Shown piece after piece: positions 7,958 to 16,913 of a DNA stretch of 64,000 nt (its first letter is position 1; every line of letters starts with the position of its first letter). The position numbers and the translations under genes are program-made. This DNA is from Acetobacter syzygii (GTDB lineage: Bacteria; Pseudomonadota; Alphaproteobacteria; Acetobacterales; Acetobacteraceae): positions 33,003 through 97,002 of the forward strand of contig NZ_BAMZ01000022.1 in the NCBI RefSeq assembly GCF_000964225.1. The letters run 5' to 3'. The notes under the pieces are model-generated. The model had not been told where the DNA came from. It saw only the letters and a program-made list of their open reading frames with translations, and did no database searches.

Positions 7958-9940
7958 TCATGCTCTGGCCTGCACTGCTTCTGCCTGCCCAAAGGCCATC
8001 TGCCCCCACACACGCTCCCGCAGCATGGGCACAATGGACTGATCGCTCAGGGCAGACAGATCACCCAGTTCATTCGTATCGCCGCTGGCAATCTTGCGCA
8101 ACAGGCGGCGCACAATTTTACCTGACCGGGTGCGTGGCAGATCCGGTACCAGATACACAGCCTCCGGTGCTGCGTACCGCCCGATCAGCTTGACCACCAG
8201 CCTGCTTATGCCGGCCTCGTCCAGCCCAGTGGCGGCATCCTTGCGCAAAATGGCAAACACCACCAGCGCCTGCCCCTTGACCGGGTGGTCCACACCCACT
8301 GCTGCGCATTCCACAATTCTGTGGTCTTCGCCCAGTGCATCCTCCACCTCAGCCGTGCCAAGGCGATGCCCGGCAATGTTAATAACGTCATCCATACGGC
8401 CGGTTATCCAGTAATAACCATCCTCATCCCGTTTGGCGCCATCGCCTGTAAAATACAGGCCGGGGACCATGGCAAAGTAGGTCTGGCAAAAACGGGCATG
8501 GTCCCCCCATATGGTGCGCGCCTGACCGGGCCACGAGCGGGCAATGCACAGTGCTCCTTCCGCCGCACCCTGCTCCACCTTACCCTGCGGATCGGTAATC
8601 ACCATTTCCACGCCTGGCAGAGGCATGGTGGCAGAGCCTGGTTTGAGCGACTGCACACCGGGTATGGGGCCAAGCACAATGCCCGCGGTCTCGGTCTGCC
8701 ACCATGTATCCACCACCGGACAACGCTTTTTGCCCACCACATCATGGTACCACAGCCACGCATCCGGGCTTATTGGCTCCCCCGCAACCCCAAGCAGGCG
8801 CAGGGAGTCGAGCTTATGCCTGTTCACCACCGCATCGCCTTCCGCCATCATGGCACGTACGGCGGTGGGCGCGGTAAAGAGCATGGTCACCTTATTGGCA
8901 TCTATCAGCTCAAACCACCGGCCGGGCTGGGGGTAAGTTGGCAGACTATCCGAGATCATGGTGGTGCCGCCATTGGCCAATGGCCCATAAACGACCGAAG
9001 TATGCCCCGTAATCCATGCCACATCGGCCGTGCACCACAGCACATCACCCGGCTGATGGGTGTAAACCATGCCCATGGTGTACGCAGCCCACACCATATA
9101 ACCACCCGTTGCATGAACAACGGCCTTGGGCTTGCCCGTGCTACCCGATGTGTAGAGCATAAACAGGGGTTCTTCCGCCCGCATGACAACGGGGACAAAA
9201 TCCACCTCGAAATTATCTACAAAATCGTGAAAATCATAGTCTCTTCCCGGTAGCATGGGAACAGCCTCTTCCGATGTACGCACGACCAGAACGGAATGCA
9301 CACCACTATTGCCCCCGGCTATGCGCAGGGCCTCGTCCATGCTCTGCTTGTAAGGCACCGGCTTGTTGCCACGCCATGCCATGTTAGCGGTAATAACGGC
9401 AACTGCGCCGCTATCCACCAGCCGTTCGGCAATACCTTCGGCCGAAAAACCACCAAACAGCACCACATGCACGGCACCAATACGCGCACATGCCAGCATG
9501 GACACAACCGCCTCCGACACCATGGGCAGGCAAATGGCAACCCTGTGCCCTTTTTCCACCCCCAGGTGCGTCAGGGCATTGGCAAGGCGGCAAACGCGCT
9601 CGTGCAGGTCCTTGTATGTCAGACTTTCCGACCGTCCCTGTGCCTCACGCTGGCTGATCAGGGCCACCTGATCGCCCCTGTCGGTCAAATGCCGGTCTAT
9701 GCAGCAGACAGAGGCGTTGAGTGTACCATCCGCAAACCAGCTTATGGACACATCTTTTTCAAAACTACCAGAAAAACCAATGCTCGGTCTGGAACACCAG
9801 TGAATGCGGGCAGCCTGTTGCAGCCAGAATCCGTCCGGGTCTCGTCGGGCGTACTCACGCATGGCCTGCAACTGCTCCGGCGTCATAATCGCCGGGTAGT
9901 GCGGGTAGTTACGGGCAGGAATAACCGTTTGGTCCGTCAT
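7958..9940 (-). CDS. prpE: Acetyl/propionyl-CoA synthetase (Acs family, probably propionate-using)
   Basis: The 660-residue product is a full-length AMP-forming acyl-CoA synthetase. It has the P-loop YTSGSTGKPKAVVH (263-276), the adenine-binding DTWWQTET (411-418) and the C-terminal TRSGKIVRR with the catalytic Lys near 608. Its numbering coincides with Salmonella Acs over the acid pocket: Ile310, Thr311, Ala386, Trp414. In acetate-specific Acs, residue 386 (before GEP) is Val; Ala at the equivalent position in a plant Acs increases propionate use. So an Acs-like scaffold may serve here as the propionyl-CoA synthetase of the prp operon. The ATG at 9940 follows AGGGG; an upstream in-frame TTG (9979) lacks a site. 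It is 51 bases after prpB. Confidence 0.85.
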   Translation of the reverse strand: MTDQTVIPARNYPHYPAIMTPEQLQAMREYARRDPDGFWLQQAARIHWCSRPSIGFSGSFEKDVSISWFADGTLNASVCCIDRHLTDRGDQVALISQREAQGRSESLTYKDLHERVCRLANALTHLGVEKGHRVAICLPMVSEAVVSMLACARIGAVHVVLFGGFSAEGIAERLVDSGAVAVITANMAWRGNKPVPYKQSMDEALRIAGGNSGVHSVLVVRTSEEAVPMLPGRDYDFHDFVDNFEVDFVPVVMRAEEPLFMLYTSGSTGKPKAVVHATGGYMVWAAYTMGMVYTHQPGDVLWCTADVAWITGHTSVVYGPLANGGTTMISDSLPTYPQPGRWFELIDANKVTMLFTAPTAVRAMMAEGDAVVNRHKLDSLRLLGVAGEPISPDAWLWYHDVVGKKRCPVVDTWWQTETAGIVLGPIPGVQSLKPGSATMPLPGVEMVITDPQGKVEQGAAEGALCIARSWPGQARTIWGDHARFCQTYFAMVPGLYFTGDGAKRDEDGYYWITGRMDDVINIAGHRLGTAEVEDALGEDHRIVECAAVGVDHPVKGQALVVFAILRKDAATGLDEAGISRLVVKLIGRYAAPEAVYLVPDLPRTRSGKIVRRLLRKIASGDTNELGDLSALSDQSIVPMLRERVWGQMAFGQAEAVQARA

Positions 9941-9991
9941 GGTCTTGTATCCCCTGTTTTTTTGTTGTGTTCGGGACAAAGGTCTGCGGTT

Positions 9992-10924
9992 TCAGGCGGC
10001 AGTGCGGTCGGGCTGGCCAATGTGCGGGAGAACCGTGGCCACAATGCCTGCATCGAGCGTTTCATAATCATAATACCGGAGTGTTTTGTACAGCTCTTCA
10101 CGGGTTTGCATCCGGTCCAGCATGTTCTGTGTGCCACCCGTGCGGGCAATGGTGGCATACAGATCCGCCTGTGCCTTATTGGCTGCACGGAGCGAACTGA
10201 CCGGCCATATGACCATACTGTAGCCCATGGCCTCAAACTCGGACGCCGTAAAATAGGGCGAGCGGCCAAACTCGGTCATGTTTGCCAGCAATGGCACATC
10301 GGGCAGGCGGCGCGCAAACTCCCTGAACATCTCTTCCGAGATCAGGGCTTCTGGAAAAATTGCATCGGCTCCGGCCTCGTAATACAGGCGGGCGCGGGCC
10401 ACTGCACCATCCAACCCTTCCGAACCTGCGGCATCTGTACGGGCAATAACCACCATGTTGCGCCGCGCACGGGCTGCGGCGGCTACTTTTTGGGCCATTT
10501 CCTGTGCAGAAACGAGCTTTTTATCATTCAGATGCCCGCATTTTTTGGGCAGGATCTGGTCTTCTATGTGCACGGCTGCGGCCCCGGCCTCCTCAAATGC
10601 ACGCACCATGTTCATGACATTCAGGGTTTCACCATAGCCGGTATCTCCATCCACCAGCACGGGCAGGCCAGAAGCCCGCACGACCTGACGGATGAAAAAA
10701 CACACCTCGTCTATGGTAATAATACCAAGGTCTGGCAGCCCCATACTGGCGGTCATGGCTGCGCCAGAAAGATACAGCGCACCAAACCCGCAATCTCTGG
10801 CCTGTAGGGCCGCCTGCCCGTTATGCGCACCAGGAATTTGCATAATGCCGCGCCTGTGCATCATCTCTCTAAAACGCTGTCCCGCGGGAACTGCGGGCAG
10901 GTCTTTTCCTACCAGATAGGTCAT
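9992..10924 (-). CDS. prpB: 2-methylisocitrate lyase
   Basis: The 310-residue product belongs to the PEP mutase/isocitrate lyase superfamily. The active-site loop LPKKCGH carries the catalytic Cys129, and Mg-binding segments VDGDTGYGE (91-99) and HIEDQ (119-123) are present. RTDA and NMTEFGRSP follow as in PrpB. It cleaves 2-methylisocitrate to pyruvate and succinate, the last step of the methylcitrate cycle. The start codon overlaps the prpC stop (ATGA), and GGAG precedes it. The methylcitrate neighbours make PrpB far more likely than isocitrate lyase or oxaloacetate decarboxylase. Confidence 0.95.
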   Translation of the reverse strand: MTYLVGKDLPAVPAGQRFREMMHRRGIMQIPGAHNGQAALQARDCGFGALYLSGAAMTASMGLPDLGIITIDEVCFFIRQVVRASGLPVLVDGDTGYGETLNVMNMVRAFEEAGAAAVHIEDQILPKKCGHLNDKKLVSAQEMAQKVAAAARARRNMVVIARTDAAGSEGLDGAVARARLYYEAGADAIFPEALISEEMFREFARRLPDVPLLANMTEFGRSPYFTASEFEAMGYSMVIWPVSSLRAANKAQADLYATIARTGGTQNMLDRMQTREELYKTLRYYDYETLDAGIVATVLPHIGQPDRTAA

Positions 10925-12090
10925 GCTGCATACTCCAGTCCATCGCGCTCACGCAGAGGGGGTAGTGGGCGAACATCCGGCCCCGTATAGTTGGCGGAAG
11001 GACGGATAATTTTTCCATCCTGCCGCTGTTCCATAATATGTGCGCACCAGCCCGTAACGCGGGACATAACAAAAACAGGGGTGAACATGGCCGTGGGAAT
11101 ACCCATGGCGTTGTAGGAAACCGCACTGAACCAGTCGAGGTTGGGGAACATCTTTTTCTGTTCCGCCATAACCCGCTCAATCCGTTCGGCCACGGTGTAG
11201 AGCCGCATGGTGCCATTCCGGCGGGAAAGTTCCCTTGCGGTTTCCTTGATAATACCATTCCGGGGGTCAGCCAGTGTGTACACCGGATGGCCAAAGCCAA
11301 TAATCACCTCCCGCGCCTCCAGCCTGCGGCGGATGTCTGCCTCGGCTTCGTCCGCTGTGCGGTAGCGCTGCTGGATATCCAGCGCCACCTCGTTTGCGCC
11401 ACCATGCTTGGGGCCACGCAGCGCACCAATAGCTGCGGTCACGGCGGAATACATATCCGACCCTGTACCGGCCACCACGCGGGAGGCAAAGGTGGAGGCA
11501 TTAAACTCATGCTCGGCATACAGAATGAGCGATGTGTGCATGGCCTGCACCCAGTCTGATGGCGGCGTGTGCCCATGCAGCAGATGCAAAAAATGCCCAC
11601 CAACAGTTTCATCATCCGTACGGGTGTCTATCCGTCGCCCGTGGTTGGAATAATGATACCAGTAGAGCAGCATGGAACCGGTGGAGGCAACAAGCCGGTC
11701 CGCAATCTCGCGCGCGCCTGCTGTGGGGCAATCGCTCCGTTCGGGCAGGGCACAGCCCAGAACAGACACCGCCGTGCGCAGCACATCCATGGGGTGGGTG
11801 GAAGCTGGCAGACGCTCCAGTGCCGCCCGCACAATATCGGGCAGGTCGCGCAGGCTGTACAGGTGGCGTTTATACCCTTCCAGCTCCGCCGTATTGGGCA
11901 GATAACCGTGGATAAGCAGGTAGGCGACCTCCTCAAACGTGCAGGCACGGGCAAGGTCTTTTATATCGTACCCACGGTAGTGCAGGTCGTTGCCGCTATG
12001 GCCTACGGTGCTGAGCGCGGTATTACCCGCCACGGTGCCGGACAGGGCGACAGATTTTTTTGGTTTTGTGCGGTGCAGTTCGGTGTGCAT
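10921..12090 (-). CDS. prpC: 2-methylcitrate synthase
   Basis: The 389-residue product is a short, type II-like citrate synthase family member without the N-terminal domain of the main GltA. Catalytic blocks are [19 protein letters not shown], the His-containing [30 protein letters not shown] and, near the end, the Asp/Arg region. The [13 protein letters not shown] form is typical of PrpC. It condenses propionyl-CoA with oxaloacetate to 2-methylcitrate, with possible side activity on acetyl-CoA. It lies 35 bases after prpD and overlaps prpB by four bases. Confidence 0.95.
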   Translation of the reverse strand: MHTELHRTKPKKSVALSGTVAGNTALSTVGHSGNDLHYRGYDIKDLARACTFEEVAYLLIHGYLPNTAELEGYKRHLYSLRDLPDIVRAALERLPASTHPMDVLRTAVSVLGCALPERSDCPTAGAREIADRLVASTGSMLLYWYHYSNHGRRIDTRTDDETVGGHFLHLLHGHTPPSDWVQAMHTSLILYAEHEFNASTFASRVVAGTGSDMYSAVTAAIGALRGPKHGGANEVALDIQQRYRTADEAEADIRRRLEAREVIIGFGHPVYTLADPRNGIIKETARELSRRNGTMRLYTVAERIERVMAEQKKMFPNLDWFSAVSYNAMGIPTAMFTPVFVMSRVTGWCAHIMEQRQDGKIIRPSANYTGPDVRPLPPLRERDGLEYAA

Positions 12091-12125
12091 GGTCCTTGCT
12101 CCCCTGCCTGGATCTGTTCTGTCTG

Positions 12126-13688
12126 TCAGGACGTCAGGGCCACAGTCTGCTGGGTGTTTTTGGCACCCACACCAGACTGGCCAAAATTGAAAATGCCCTC
12201 CACCTGATTAAGCTGCATGTCCTTGGGTGGAATATACAGCTCCAGCTGGTGCAGTTCCCCGGCTTTAAGCTCTGGCAGGCGTTGCACAACTGCCAGAAAA
12301 CGCTCAACTTCCGCCGGGTCCACAATCCCTTCGGACAAGGTGCGGAATTTTTGAATATAGTCCGCCCTCTGCCACGGGGTGGCACCCAGCGTATGGGCGT
12401 TGGCAACCGCCAGTTTATCCTCCAGCACCGTGCCGTTTTTCATGCGGATGATAATGCGCCCCCCAAAGGCTTTTTTGTCCGGGTCGGTTTGATGGTAGCG
12501 TTCTGTCCACTCCGGTTTTTCAATCGTATGGATTTTTTTCCACAACCGGACCGTATCGGGCCTGCGTGCGCGCTCTGGTTCGTAGGAGCGCACATGGTGC
12601 CAGCACCCATCCTGCAGGGCCACTGCCACAATATACATAATGGAATGGTCCAGTGTTTCCCGCGTGGCCTGTGGGTCAAACTTCTGCGGGTCGTTGGAGC
12701 CTGTGCCAATAACATAATGGGTATGGTGGCTGGTTTCGATCAGCACATCATCCACATCATCCCAGTTGCTGATTTTTTTACCCATGCGAAAAGCAAGGTC
12801 GATCAGCGCCTGACTCTGGTATTCGGCCGAGTGTTCCTTGGTAAAGGAGGACAGAATGGCCCGTTTTGGCTCGCCCATGGTGGGTAATGGCACAGTATAG
12901 AGCGCATTTTTGCCATCCAGCATCCATGCAATGACCCCGTCCTCTCCCTCATAGATGGGAGTTGGGGATGTTTCTCCCAACATCGCACGATCGACCGATT
13001 CCACGGCCATTTTTCCAGCATGGGCAGGGGCATATGCCTTCCATGATGAAATTTCGCCCTTGCGGCTCTGGCGGGTGGCGGTGGTCACATGCAACGCCTG
13101 CCCAATGGCCTGGTAAATGACCGAAGGCGGCAGGCGCAAAAGCGTGCCAATGCCAGCCGCAACAGACGGGCCAAGGTGGGCAACATGGTCAATCTTATGC
13201 TTATGCAGGCAGATTGCCCGGGCCAGATCAATCTGGATTTCGTACCCCGTGGCAATCCCCCGGATCAGGTCTGCGCCACTGCGGTTGCACTGCTGTGCTA
13301 CCGCCAGAATACCGGGAATATTGTCCCCCGGATGCGAGTATTCTGCTGCCAGAAACGTATCATGAAAATCAAGCTCCCGCACGGCCGTGCCATTGGCCCA
13401 TGCCGCCCATTCTGCATGGACCCGCACATCTGCCCCCATGCCAAACACCGTGGCACCACCCGGCCTGCGGTGCGCCAGTGCCTCGGTCCGTGCGCTCATG
13501 ACCGAATGGCGGTTGACGGAAGCCATGGCAACAGCGGCATTGTCGATCATGCGGTTGATGATCATGTCCGCCACGGCGGGTTCCACGGCAACCGGGTCAG
13601 CCGCGACCTGTGCAATTTTCCATGCCAGCTGGTCCGCACGGTTCAGGCGCTCGCTCTCGGGGTGCACGCGCACATCATGATTCTGCAT
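12126..13688 (-). CDS. prpD: 2-methylcitrate dehydratase (MmgE/PrpD family)
   Basis: The 520-residue product is full length for PrpD. Family blocks include [53 protein letters not shown] and the C-terminal [13 protein letters not shown]. PrpD is cofactor-independent and dehydrates 2-methylcitrate to 2-methyl-cis-aconitate. Hydration to methylisocitrate then needs an aconitase, presumably encoded elsewhere. It is the first gene of the operon and is divergent from the ScfR-type regulator across 130 bases. Confidence 0.95.
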   Translation of the reverse strand: MQNHDVRVHPESERLNRADQLAWKIAQVAADPVAVEPAVADMIINRMIDNAAVAMASVNRHSVMSARTEALAHRRPGGATVFGMGADVRVHAEWAAWANGTAVRELDFHDTFLAAEYSHPGDNIPGILAVAQQCNRSGADLIRGIATGYEIQIDLARAICLHKHKIDHVAHLGPSVAAGIGTLLRLPPSVIYQAIGQALHVTTATRQSRKGEISSWKAYAPAHAGKMAVESVDRAMLGETSPTPIYEGEDGVIAWMLDGKNALYTVPLPTMGEPKRAILSSFTKEHSAEYQSQALIDLAFRMGKKISNWDDVDDVLIETSHHTHYVIGTGSNDPQKFDPQATRETLDHSIMYIVAVALQDGCWHHVRSYEPERARRPDTVRLWKKIHTIEKPEWTERYHQTDPDKKAFGGRIIIRMKNGTVLEDKLAVANAHTLGATPWQRADYIQKFRTLSEGIVDPAEVERFLAVVQRLPELKAGELHQLELYIPPKDMQLNQVEGIFNFGQSGVGAKNTQQTVALTS

Positions 13689-13818
13689 TGCTTCAACCCT
13701 TGCAATCTTGTGATCTGGGGAAACAGTTGCAGACTATTGCGTAAAGCAGCAGAGGAATAAGAGTAGAAAGAAGCGAAGGAATTCGCACCTGTTGCAAAGT
13801 CTGTGAAGGTCGGTGTGT
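13689..13818. promoter_or_regulatory. prpD / ScfR divergent promoter with TTGCAA-type boxes
   Basis: The 130-base divergent intergenic region holds TTGCAA at 13700-13705, TTGCAG at 13728-13733 and TTGCAAA at 13792-13798. ScfR/RamB/MccR-type regulators of propionate and acetate genes bind TTTGCAAA-like sites, so these are plausible operators. That link is inferred from the family. No other dyad stands out. Confidence 0.5.
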
Positions 13819-15237
13819 ATGCCCAGAACAAGAACCAAGCTGTTTGCTGGCAACAGACTCCGCCAGCTCCGCCAGCGCGAAAGTATGACGCAGGCCACGC
13901 TGGCAGAATGTATTGGCATATCGCTCAGCTACCTTAACCAGCTGGAACGCAACCACCGCCCCCTGCCCGACCACCTGCTGCAAAACCTGTGTGAGCGCTT
14001 TGCCCTCAGCCCCGCATGGTTTGCCGATACGCGCGAGGCCCATGCCGTGCAGGCCCTGCGCGAGACAATGGCCGACCCTGTTTTTAAAAACGCCCCCCTG
14101 CCTTTGGCAAAAATGGCTGAAGCCGCGCGCCAGAGCCCTGAACTCTGCGAAGCCTTTTTAACCCTCTACCGTGCTTACGCGTTTGAGCAGGAACGGCGCG
14201 AACATGCGCCCTCAGCCAGCACACCTCCACTGGAACCCTACGAAGCTGTGGGGAACTGGGTGCAGGAACACAACAACTATTTCCATGAACTTGATTGTGC
14301 AGCAGAGAATTTTTACGAACGCCTCCTGCCCGCACCGGGCGATCTGGGCACAAGCCTGATCCACCATCTGCAAGACCAGCATGGTCTGGGCATAACCCAC
14401 ACAACAGACCTGCTGGACCGAGGGCTGGTCTGGCGCATAGACCGGCGTAAACGCCAGATCCAGCTCCCGCACAACCAACCGCACGAGAGCACGCTGTTTT
14501 TTCTGGCCCAGATTATTGGCCAGCTTGAACATAGCCGCCTTATGGCCGATATTCTGCGCCGCGAGGGTCCAAAAGACCGCAATGCGCTGGAACTGGCACG
14601 CGTGTACCTTGGCAATTATTTTGCAGGTGCGCTTATTCTGCCCTACGTAAGGTTCCTGCATAAAGCCCAGACCTTACGGTACGACGTGGATGAACTGCGC
14701 CGCCACTTTGGTGTCAGCTTTGAACAGGTCTGCCACAGATTAAGCACCATGCAGCGCTTTGGTGCGGAAGGTATTCCTTTTTATTTTCTTAAACTTGATA
14801 TTGCCGGTAATATTCTCAAAAGTTTTTCAGCAAACCGTTTTTCTCAGGCCCGTTTTGGTGGACCATGCCCGTTGTGGAACGTGTTCCGGGCTTTTGCAAC
14901 GCCGGGGCAGATTCAGGTCCAGCTTTCCCAGACTACGGATGATTCCATTTACCTGAATGTTGCCCGTACGGTCGGGCGGGAAGGACTGAGCTACGCAGAC
15001 CGACCGCGCCAGATTGCCATGGTGCTGGGCTGCACCATAGCCGATGCCACAAAAACCGTTTACGCTGCAGGGCTTAACCTGAATGACCACACGCTGGTTG
15101 TCCCTATTGGGCCGGGGTGCCGGGCCTGTGGCCGCGAGCAATGCGGGCACCGCTCGCTCCCTGTTTCTGGCCGGGTGCTGGATACGGGGAGCAACGCGCG
15201 CGGTGTTGTGCCTTACCGGGCACTGCCCGAACAATAA
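13819..15237 (+). CDS. ScfR/PrpR-type short-chain acyl-responsive regulator
   Basis: The 472-residue product starts with an XRE-type helix-turn-helix (LRQLRQRESMTQATLAECIG followed by ISLSYLNQLERNHRPLP). A central IrrE-like region follows, then the short-chain fatty-acyl regulator domain (DUF2083/PF09856). Near the C terminus it has the cysteine cluster GCRACGREQCGHRS (C-x2-C-x4-C), corresponding to the Fe-S-binding cysteines known in mycobacterial PrpR. Such proteins sense acyl-CoA and control methylcitrate genes. The ATG at 13819 has GAAGG ten bases upstream; the GTG at 13813 is too close to it. Divergence from prpD supports local control. Confidence 0.9.
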   Translation: MPRTRTKLFAGNRLRQLRQRESMTQATLAECIGISLSYLNQLERNHRPLPDHLLQNLCERFALSPAWFADTREAHAVQALRETMADPVFKNAPLPLAKMAEAARQSPELCEAFLTLYRAYAFEQERREHAPSASTPPLEPYEAVGNWVQEHNNYFHELDCAAENFYERLLPAPGDLGTSLIHHLQDQHGLGITHTTDLLDRGLVWRIDRRKRQIQLPHNQPHESTLFFLAQIIGQLEHSRLMADILRREGPKDRNALELARVYLGNYFAGALILPYVRFLHKAQTLRYDVDELRRHFGVSFEQVCHRLSTMQRFGAEGIPFYFLKLDIAGNILKSFSANRFSQARFGGPCPLWNVFRAFATPGQIQVQLSQTTDDSIYLNVARTVGREGLSYADRPRQIAMVLGCTIADATKTVYAAGLNLNDHTLVVPIGPGCRACGREQCGHRSLPVSGRVLDTGSNARGVVPYRALPEQ

Positions 15238-15260
15238 AAAACCCGCACAGGGCGGGTTTG
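15236..15260 (-). terminator. Rho-independent terminator read on the minus strand
   Basis: AAACCCGC and GCGGGTTT (15239-15246 and 15252-15259) form an eight-base stem with a five-base loop. On the minus strand it is followed by six T residues (15241-15236); on the plus strand only three T follow. It therefore ends a leftward transcript best, fitting the small unit that starts near 15428, although it may also slow read-through from the regulator gene. Confidence 0.75.
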
Positions 15261-15296
15261 GGCTGGTGGGGCAAGGGGGAGGAGTAGAAAGAGATC

Positions 15297-15419
15297 TTAC
15301 GAACTGACCGGGGATGCAAAACAGTTCGTAAGTTCGGGGGGATAGTATTTTACGGTAGTCACGACAACCACAGATTGTCGCGGTGATGCCCCTTGCCCCA
15401 CCAGCAGAAACGCCTTCAT
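15297..15419 (-). CDS. Possible 40-aa small ORF within the structured transcript
   Basis: ATG at 15419 opens a 40-codon frame (MKAFLLVGQGASPRQSVVVV, then TTVKYYPPELTNCFASPVSS) ending in TAA at 15297. The predicted transcript starts only about nine bases upstream and no Shine-Dalgarno sequence is visible. The start codon is inside the 14-base helix, so translation would be leaderless or gated by refolding. The peptide resembles no family I know. It may be fortuitous inside a regulatory RNA. Confidence 0.25.
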   Translation of the reverse strand: MKAFLLVGQGASPRQSVVVVTTVKYYPPELTNCFASPVSS

Positions 15420-15434
15420 CACCGCGACAAGTTA

Positions 15435-15464
15435 ATAATAAGAACCATTCTCATTAAAACGCAA
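15435..15464 (-). promoter_or_regulatory. Promoter with Fur-like box for the small transcript
   Basis: On the minus strand, TTGCGT (15464-15459) and TATTAT (15440-15435) are separated by 18 bases. Between and over them lies the dyad AATGAGAATGGTTCTTATT (15455-15437). It matches TGAGAAT-N-ATTCTCA at 12 of 14 defined positions, a common form of the Fur box. Repression by iron-loaded Fur is inferred from this. Confidence 0.6.
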
Positions 15465-15466
15465 GC

Positions 15467-15506
15467 AAAAAAACAGGGGGGCTGCATTTTTTTTGCAGCC
15501 CCCCTG
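15467..15506 (-). terminator. Strong rho-independent terminator of yfdX
   Basis: A perfect 13-base stem (15474-15486 with 15494-15506, CAGGGGGGCTGCA) closes a loop of seven T on the plus strand. On the minus strand it is followed by seven T (15473-15467). It lies 35 bases after the yfdX stop and insulates the small unit downstream. Confidence 0.9.
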
Positions 15507-15540
15507 AACGTCACATCTAATTATTTGTTTTATAACATTT

Positions 15541-16356
15541 TTATTTTTCTGGTGCCGTGGCAGGTGTTGCCACCGGGGCACTGGCAGGGGCCGCAGGCGT
15601 ACTGGCTGCTGAAGATGGAGCAGCCGTTGCCGGGGTTTTGGCCGTGCTGGCTGGTGCAACATTAGCCGGAGCCGCCGCTTTACCCTTGCCCGATGTTTGG
15701 GCCGCTGCGTTCTGGTCCACAAAATCATCCGAGACAAACACAATACCATCCAGCAACTGGTCCAGTGCTTCCTTGGCCTGAGCGGCCTGCCGTCCCTCGG
15801 TTAACACGCGGGCGCGGTAGAGCGTGCTTTTGGTCTGCTCCAGCGGGGCAAGAGCAATAATAAAGTCCGCATCCTCTCCTACAACCTGCAAATTCTGCTG
15901 GGCCTGTGTGTTCTGCCCTGCCTTAAGCGCCTGATTAGCCTGCTGGGCTGCGGCTTTTTTATCGGGGGCCAGTGTTTCAGTCAGAATAAACTCGCCACCA
16001 ACGGGAATCCACGTAACAGCCCCAGTGGTAGGTTTATGGGTGGCGGACACAGGATGCTGGGGCGCAGGCTGCAACTGGTTCTCTGCCGCATAAAAACGCC
16101 GGTTATCCTTTTGCGCAGCCACAAACCGTTTTTGTGCATCATAAATAGGTGGAATGGCGGCATCTGTTTTGCCCTGTGCCAGCAGGTCGCGCGCAATCAG
16201 CACATCCTGCATGGCCTTCTGCCCATCTACAGAGAGGTGGTGCAGCGCACGGCCAGCCTTGAACTTTTCCCAGTCTGTGTGAAGACCATCAGCCTGTGCC
16301 ACAGAGGCGCTGACCATAAGAGCGGCAACTGCCGCCAGAGATGCCTTAAAACGCAT
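15541..16356 (-). CDS. yfdX: YfdX-family periplasmic protein with Ala/Pro-rich tail
   Basis: The 271-residue product has a signal peptide (MRFKASLAAVAALMVSASVAQA). The YfdX domain follows: helical bundle segments ALHHLSVDGQKAMQDVLIAR, AIPPIYDAQKRFVAAQKDN and the WIPVGGEFILTETL motif typical of the family. The last 60 residues are a low-complexity Ala/Pro/Thr tail absent from E. coli YfdX, perhaps a cell-wall or periplasmic tether. In E. coli yfdX belongs to the EvgA-controlled acid- and drug-resistance set, and acid stress is a daily condition for acetic acid bacteria. AGGA lies nine bases before the ATG. Confidence 0.85.
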   Translation of the reverse strand: MRFKASLAAVAALMVSASVAQADGLHTDWEKFKAGRALHHLSVDGQKAMQDVLIARDLLAQGKTDAAIPPIYDAQKRFVAAQKDNRRFYAAENQLQPAPQHPVSATHKPTTGAVTWIPVGGEFILTETLAPDKKAAAQQANQALKAGQNTQAQQNLQVVGEDADFIIALAPLEQTKSTLYRARVLTEGRQAAQAKEALDQLLDGIVFVSDDFVDQNAAAQTSGKGKAAAPANVAPASTAKTPATAAPSSAASTPAAPASAPVATPATAPEK

Positions 16357-16913
16357 AAAAACTATCCTGCCTGAAAATGTTGAACACCGGACCTTAGGGA
16401 TTCAAACTCAATATTTGGTTAGCAAAAACACGTTTCTCAAGGTGTGCTTTGCAGAATAACCGGAATTAAAAAATTTATTATTTTACGCGCCAGCTTTGCA
16501 GAATGATCTGGTGCAACAATAAGTTTGAGAATTATGCAATACAGATATGTATTAAACACACCCCCTGCATATCCAGCGCAACCACCTGGCTCTGAGGGTC
16601 TGCACTCCCATCTGGCAGGGCCCGCCGGGTTAAAAGACTGTTGTCGCTGCACCGGAGCAAAAACCCTCTTTACGCCAGAGTCGCCCACAGATTTTGCGGA
16701 TGTTCCAGTGCATAAGCCTGTGGATAATGTGTACAGTTCGTGTGAAAGGCAGGTAAACTGCCACAGGAAGACCCTCTCCATCATGGCTTTGTGCCGCAGG
16801 GTCGTGCTGGCGGTGGCAGCGCTGCACGCTTTGTCATGTAACTGTCACACTGCATAAGTCATGCGTTTGCTACATGCCTGCCAATCAACCACACTGGCGG
16901 GCAGAGGGTTCGA
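16357..16913. other. 557-bp divergent intergenic region
   Basis: This separates divergent yfdX and fecI and should contain both promoters. A perfect dyad AATACA-GATA-TGTATT lies at 16538-16553, preceded by a TGAGAATTAT half-site resembling half a Fur box. The ORFs in it look random: short, Cys/His-rich and without ribosome sites. No gene is called. Confidence 0.5.

Larger units (their letters stand above)
15236..15428 (-). ncRNA. Candidate Fur-controlled structured small RNA
   Basis: A promoter with a Fur-like box, a heavily structured body and a strong terminator define a leftward unit of about 190 nt between convergent genes. Three perfect inverted repeats lie inside. TTGTCGCGGTGATG (15430-15417) pairs with CATCACCGCGACAA (15388-15375). 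GCTGGTGGGGCAAGGGG (15405-15389) pairs with CCCCTTGCCCCACCAGC (15278-15262). CTTACGAACTG (15335-15325) pairs with CAGTTCGTAAG (15306-15296). The 17-base pair joins the loop of the first helix to the 3' tail, giving a pseudoknot. A competing CGACAA/TTGTCG hairpin (15380-15362) overlaps the first helix. A 40-aa frame lies within it. I do not recognise an RNA family. Confidence 0.55.

Noticed and set aside
9296..10807. 503-aa plus-strand ORF opposite prpB and the synthetase
   Set aside because: It crosses two well-supported minus-strand genes and their junction, with His/Gly/Pro-rich noise.
15238..15540. Insertion-sequence remnant explaining the inverted repeats
   Set aside because: No transposase fragment, no flanking target duplication, and a promoter and terminator bracket the repeats precisely.
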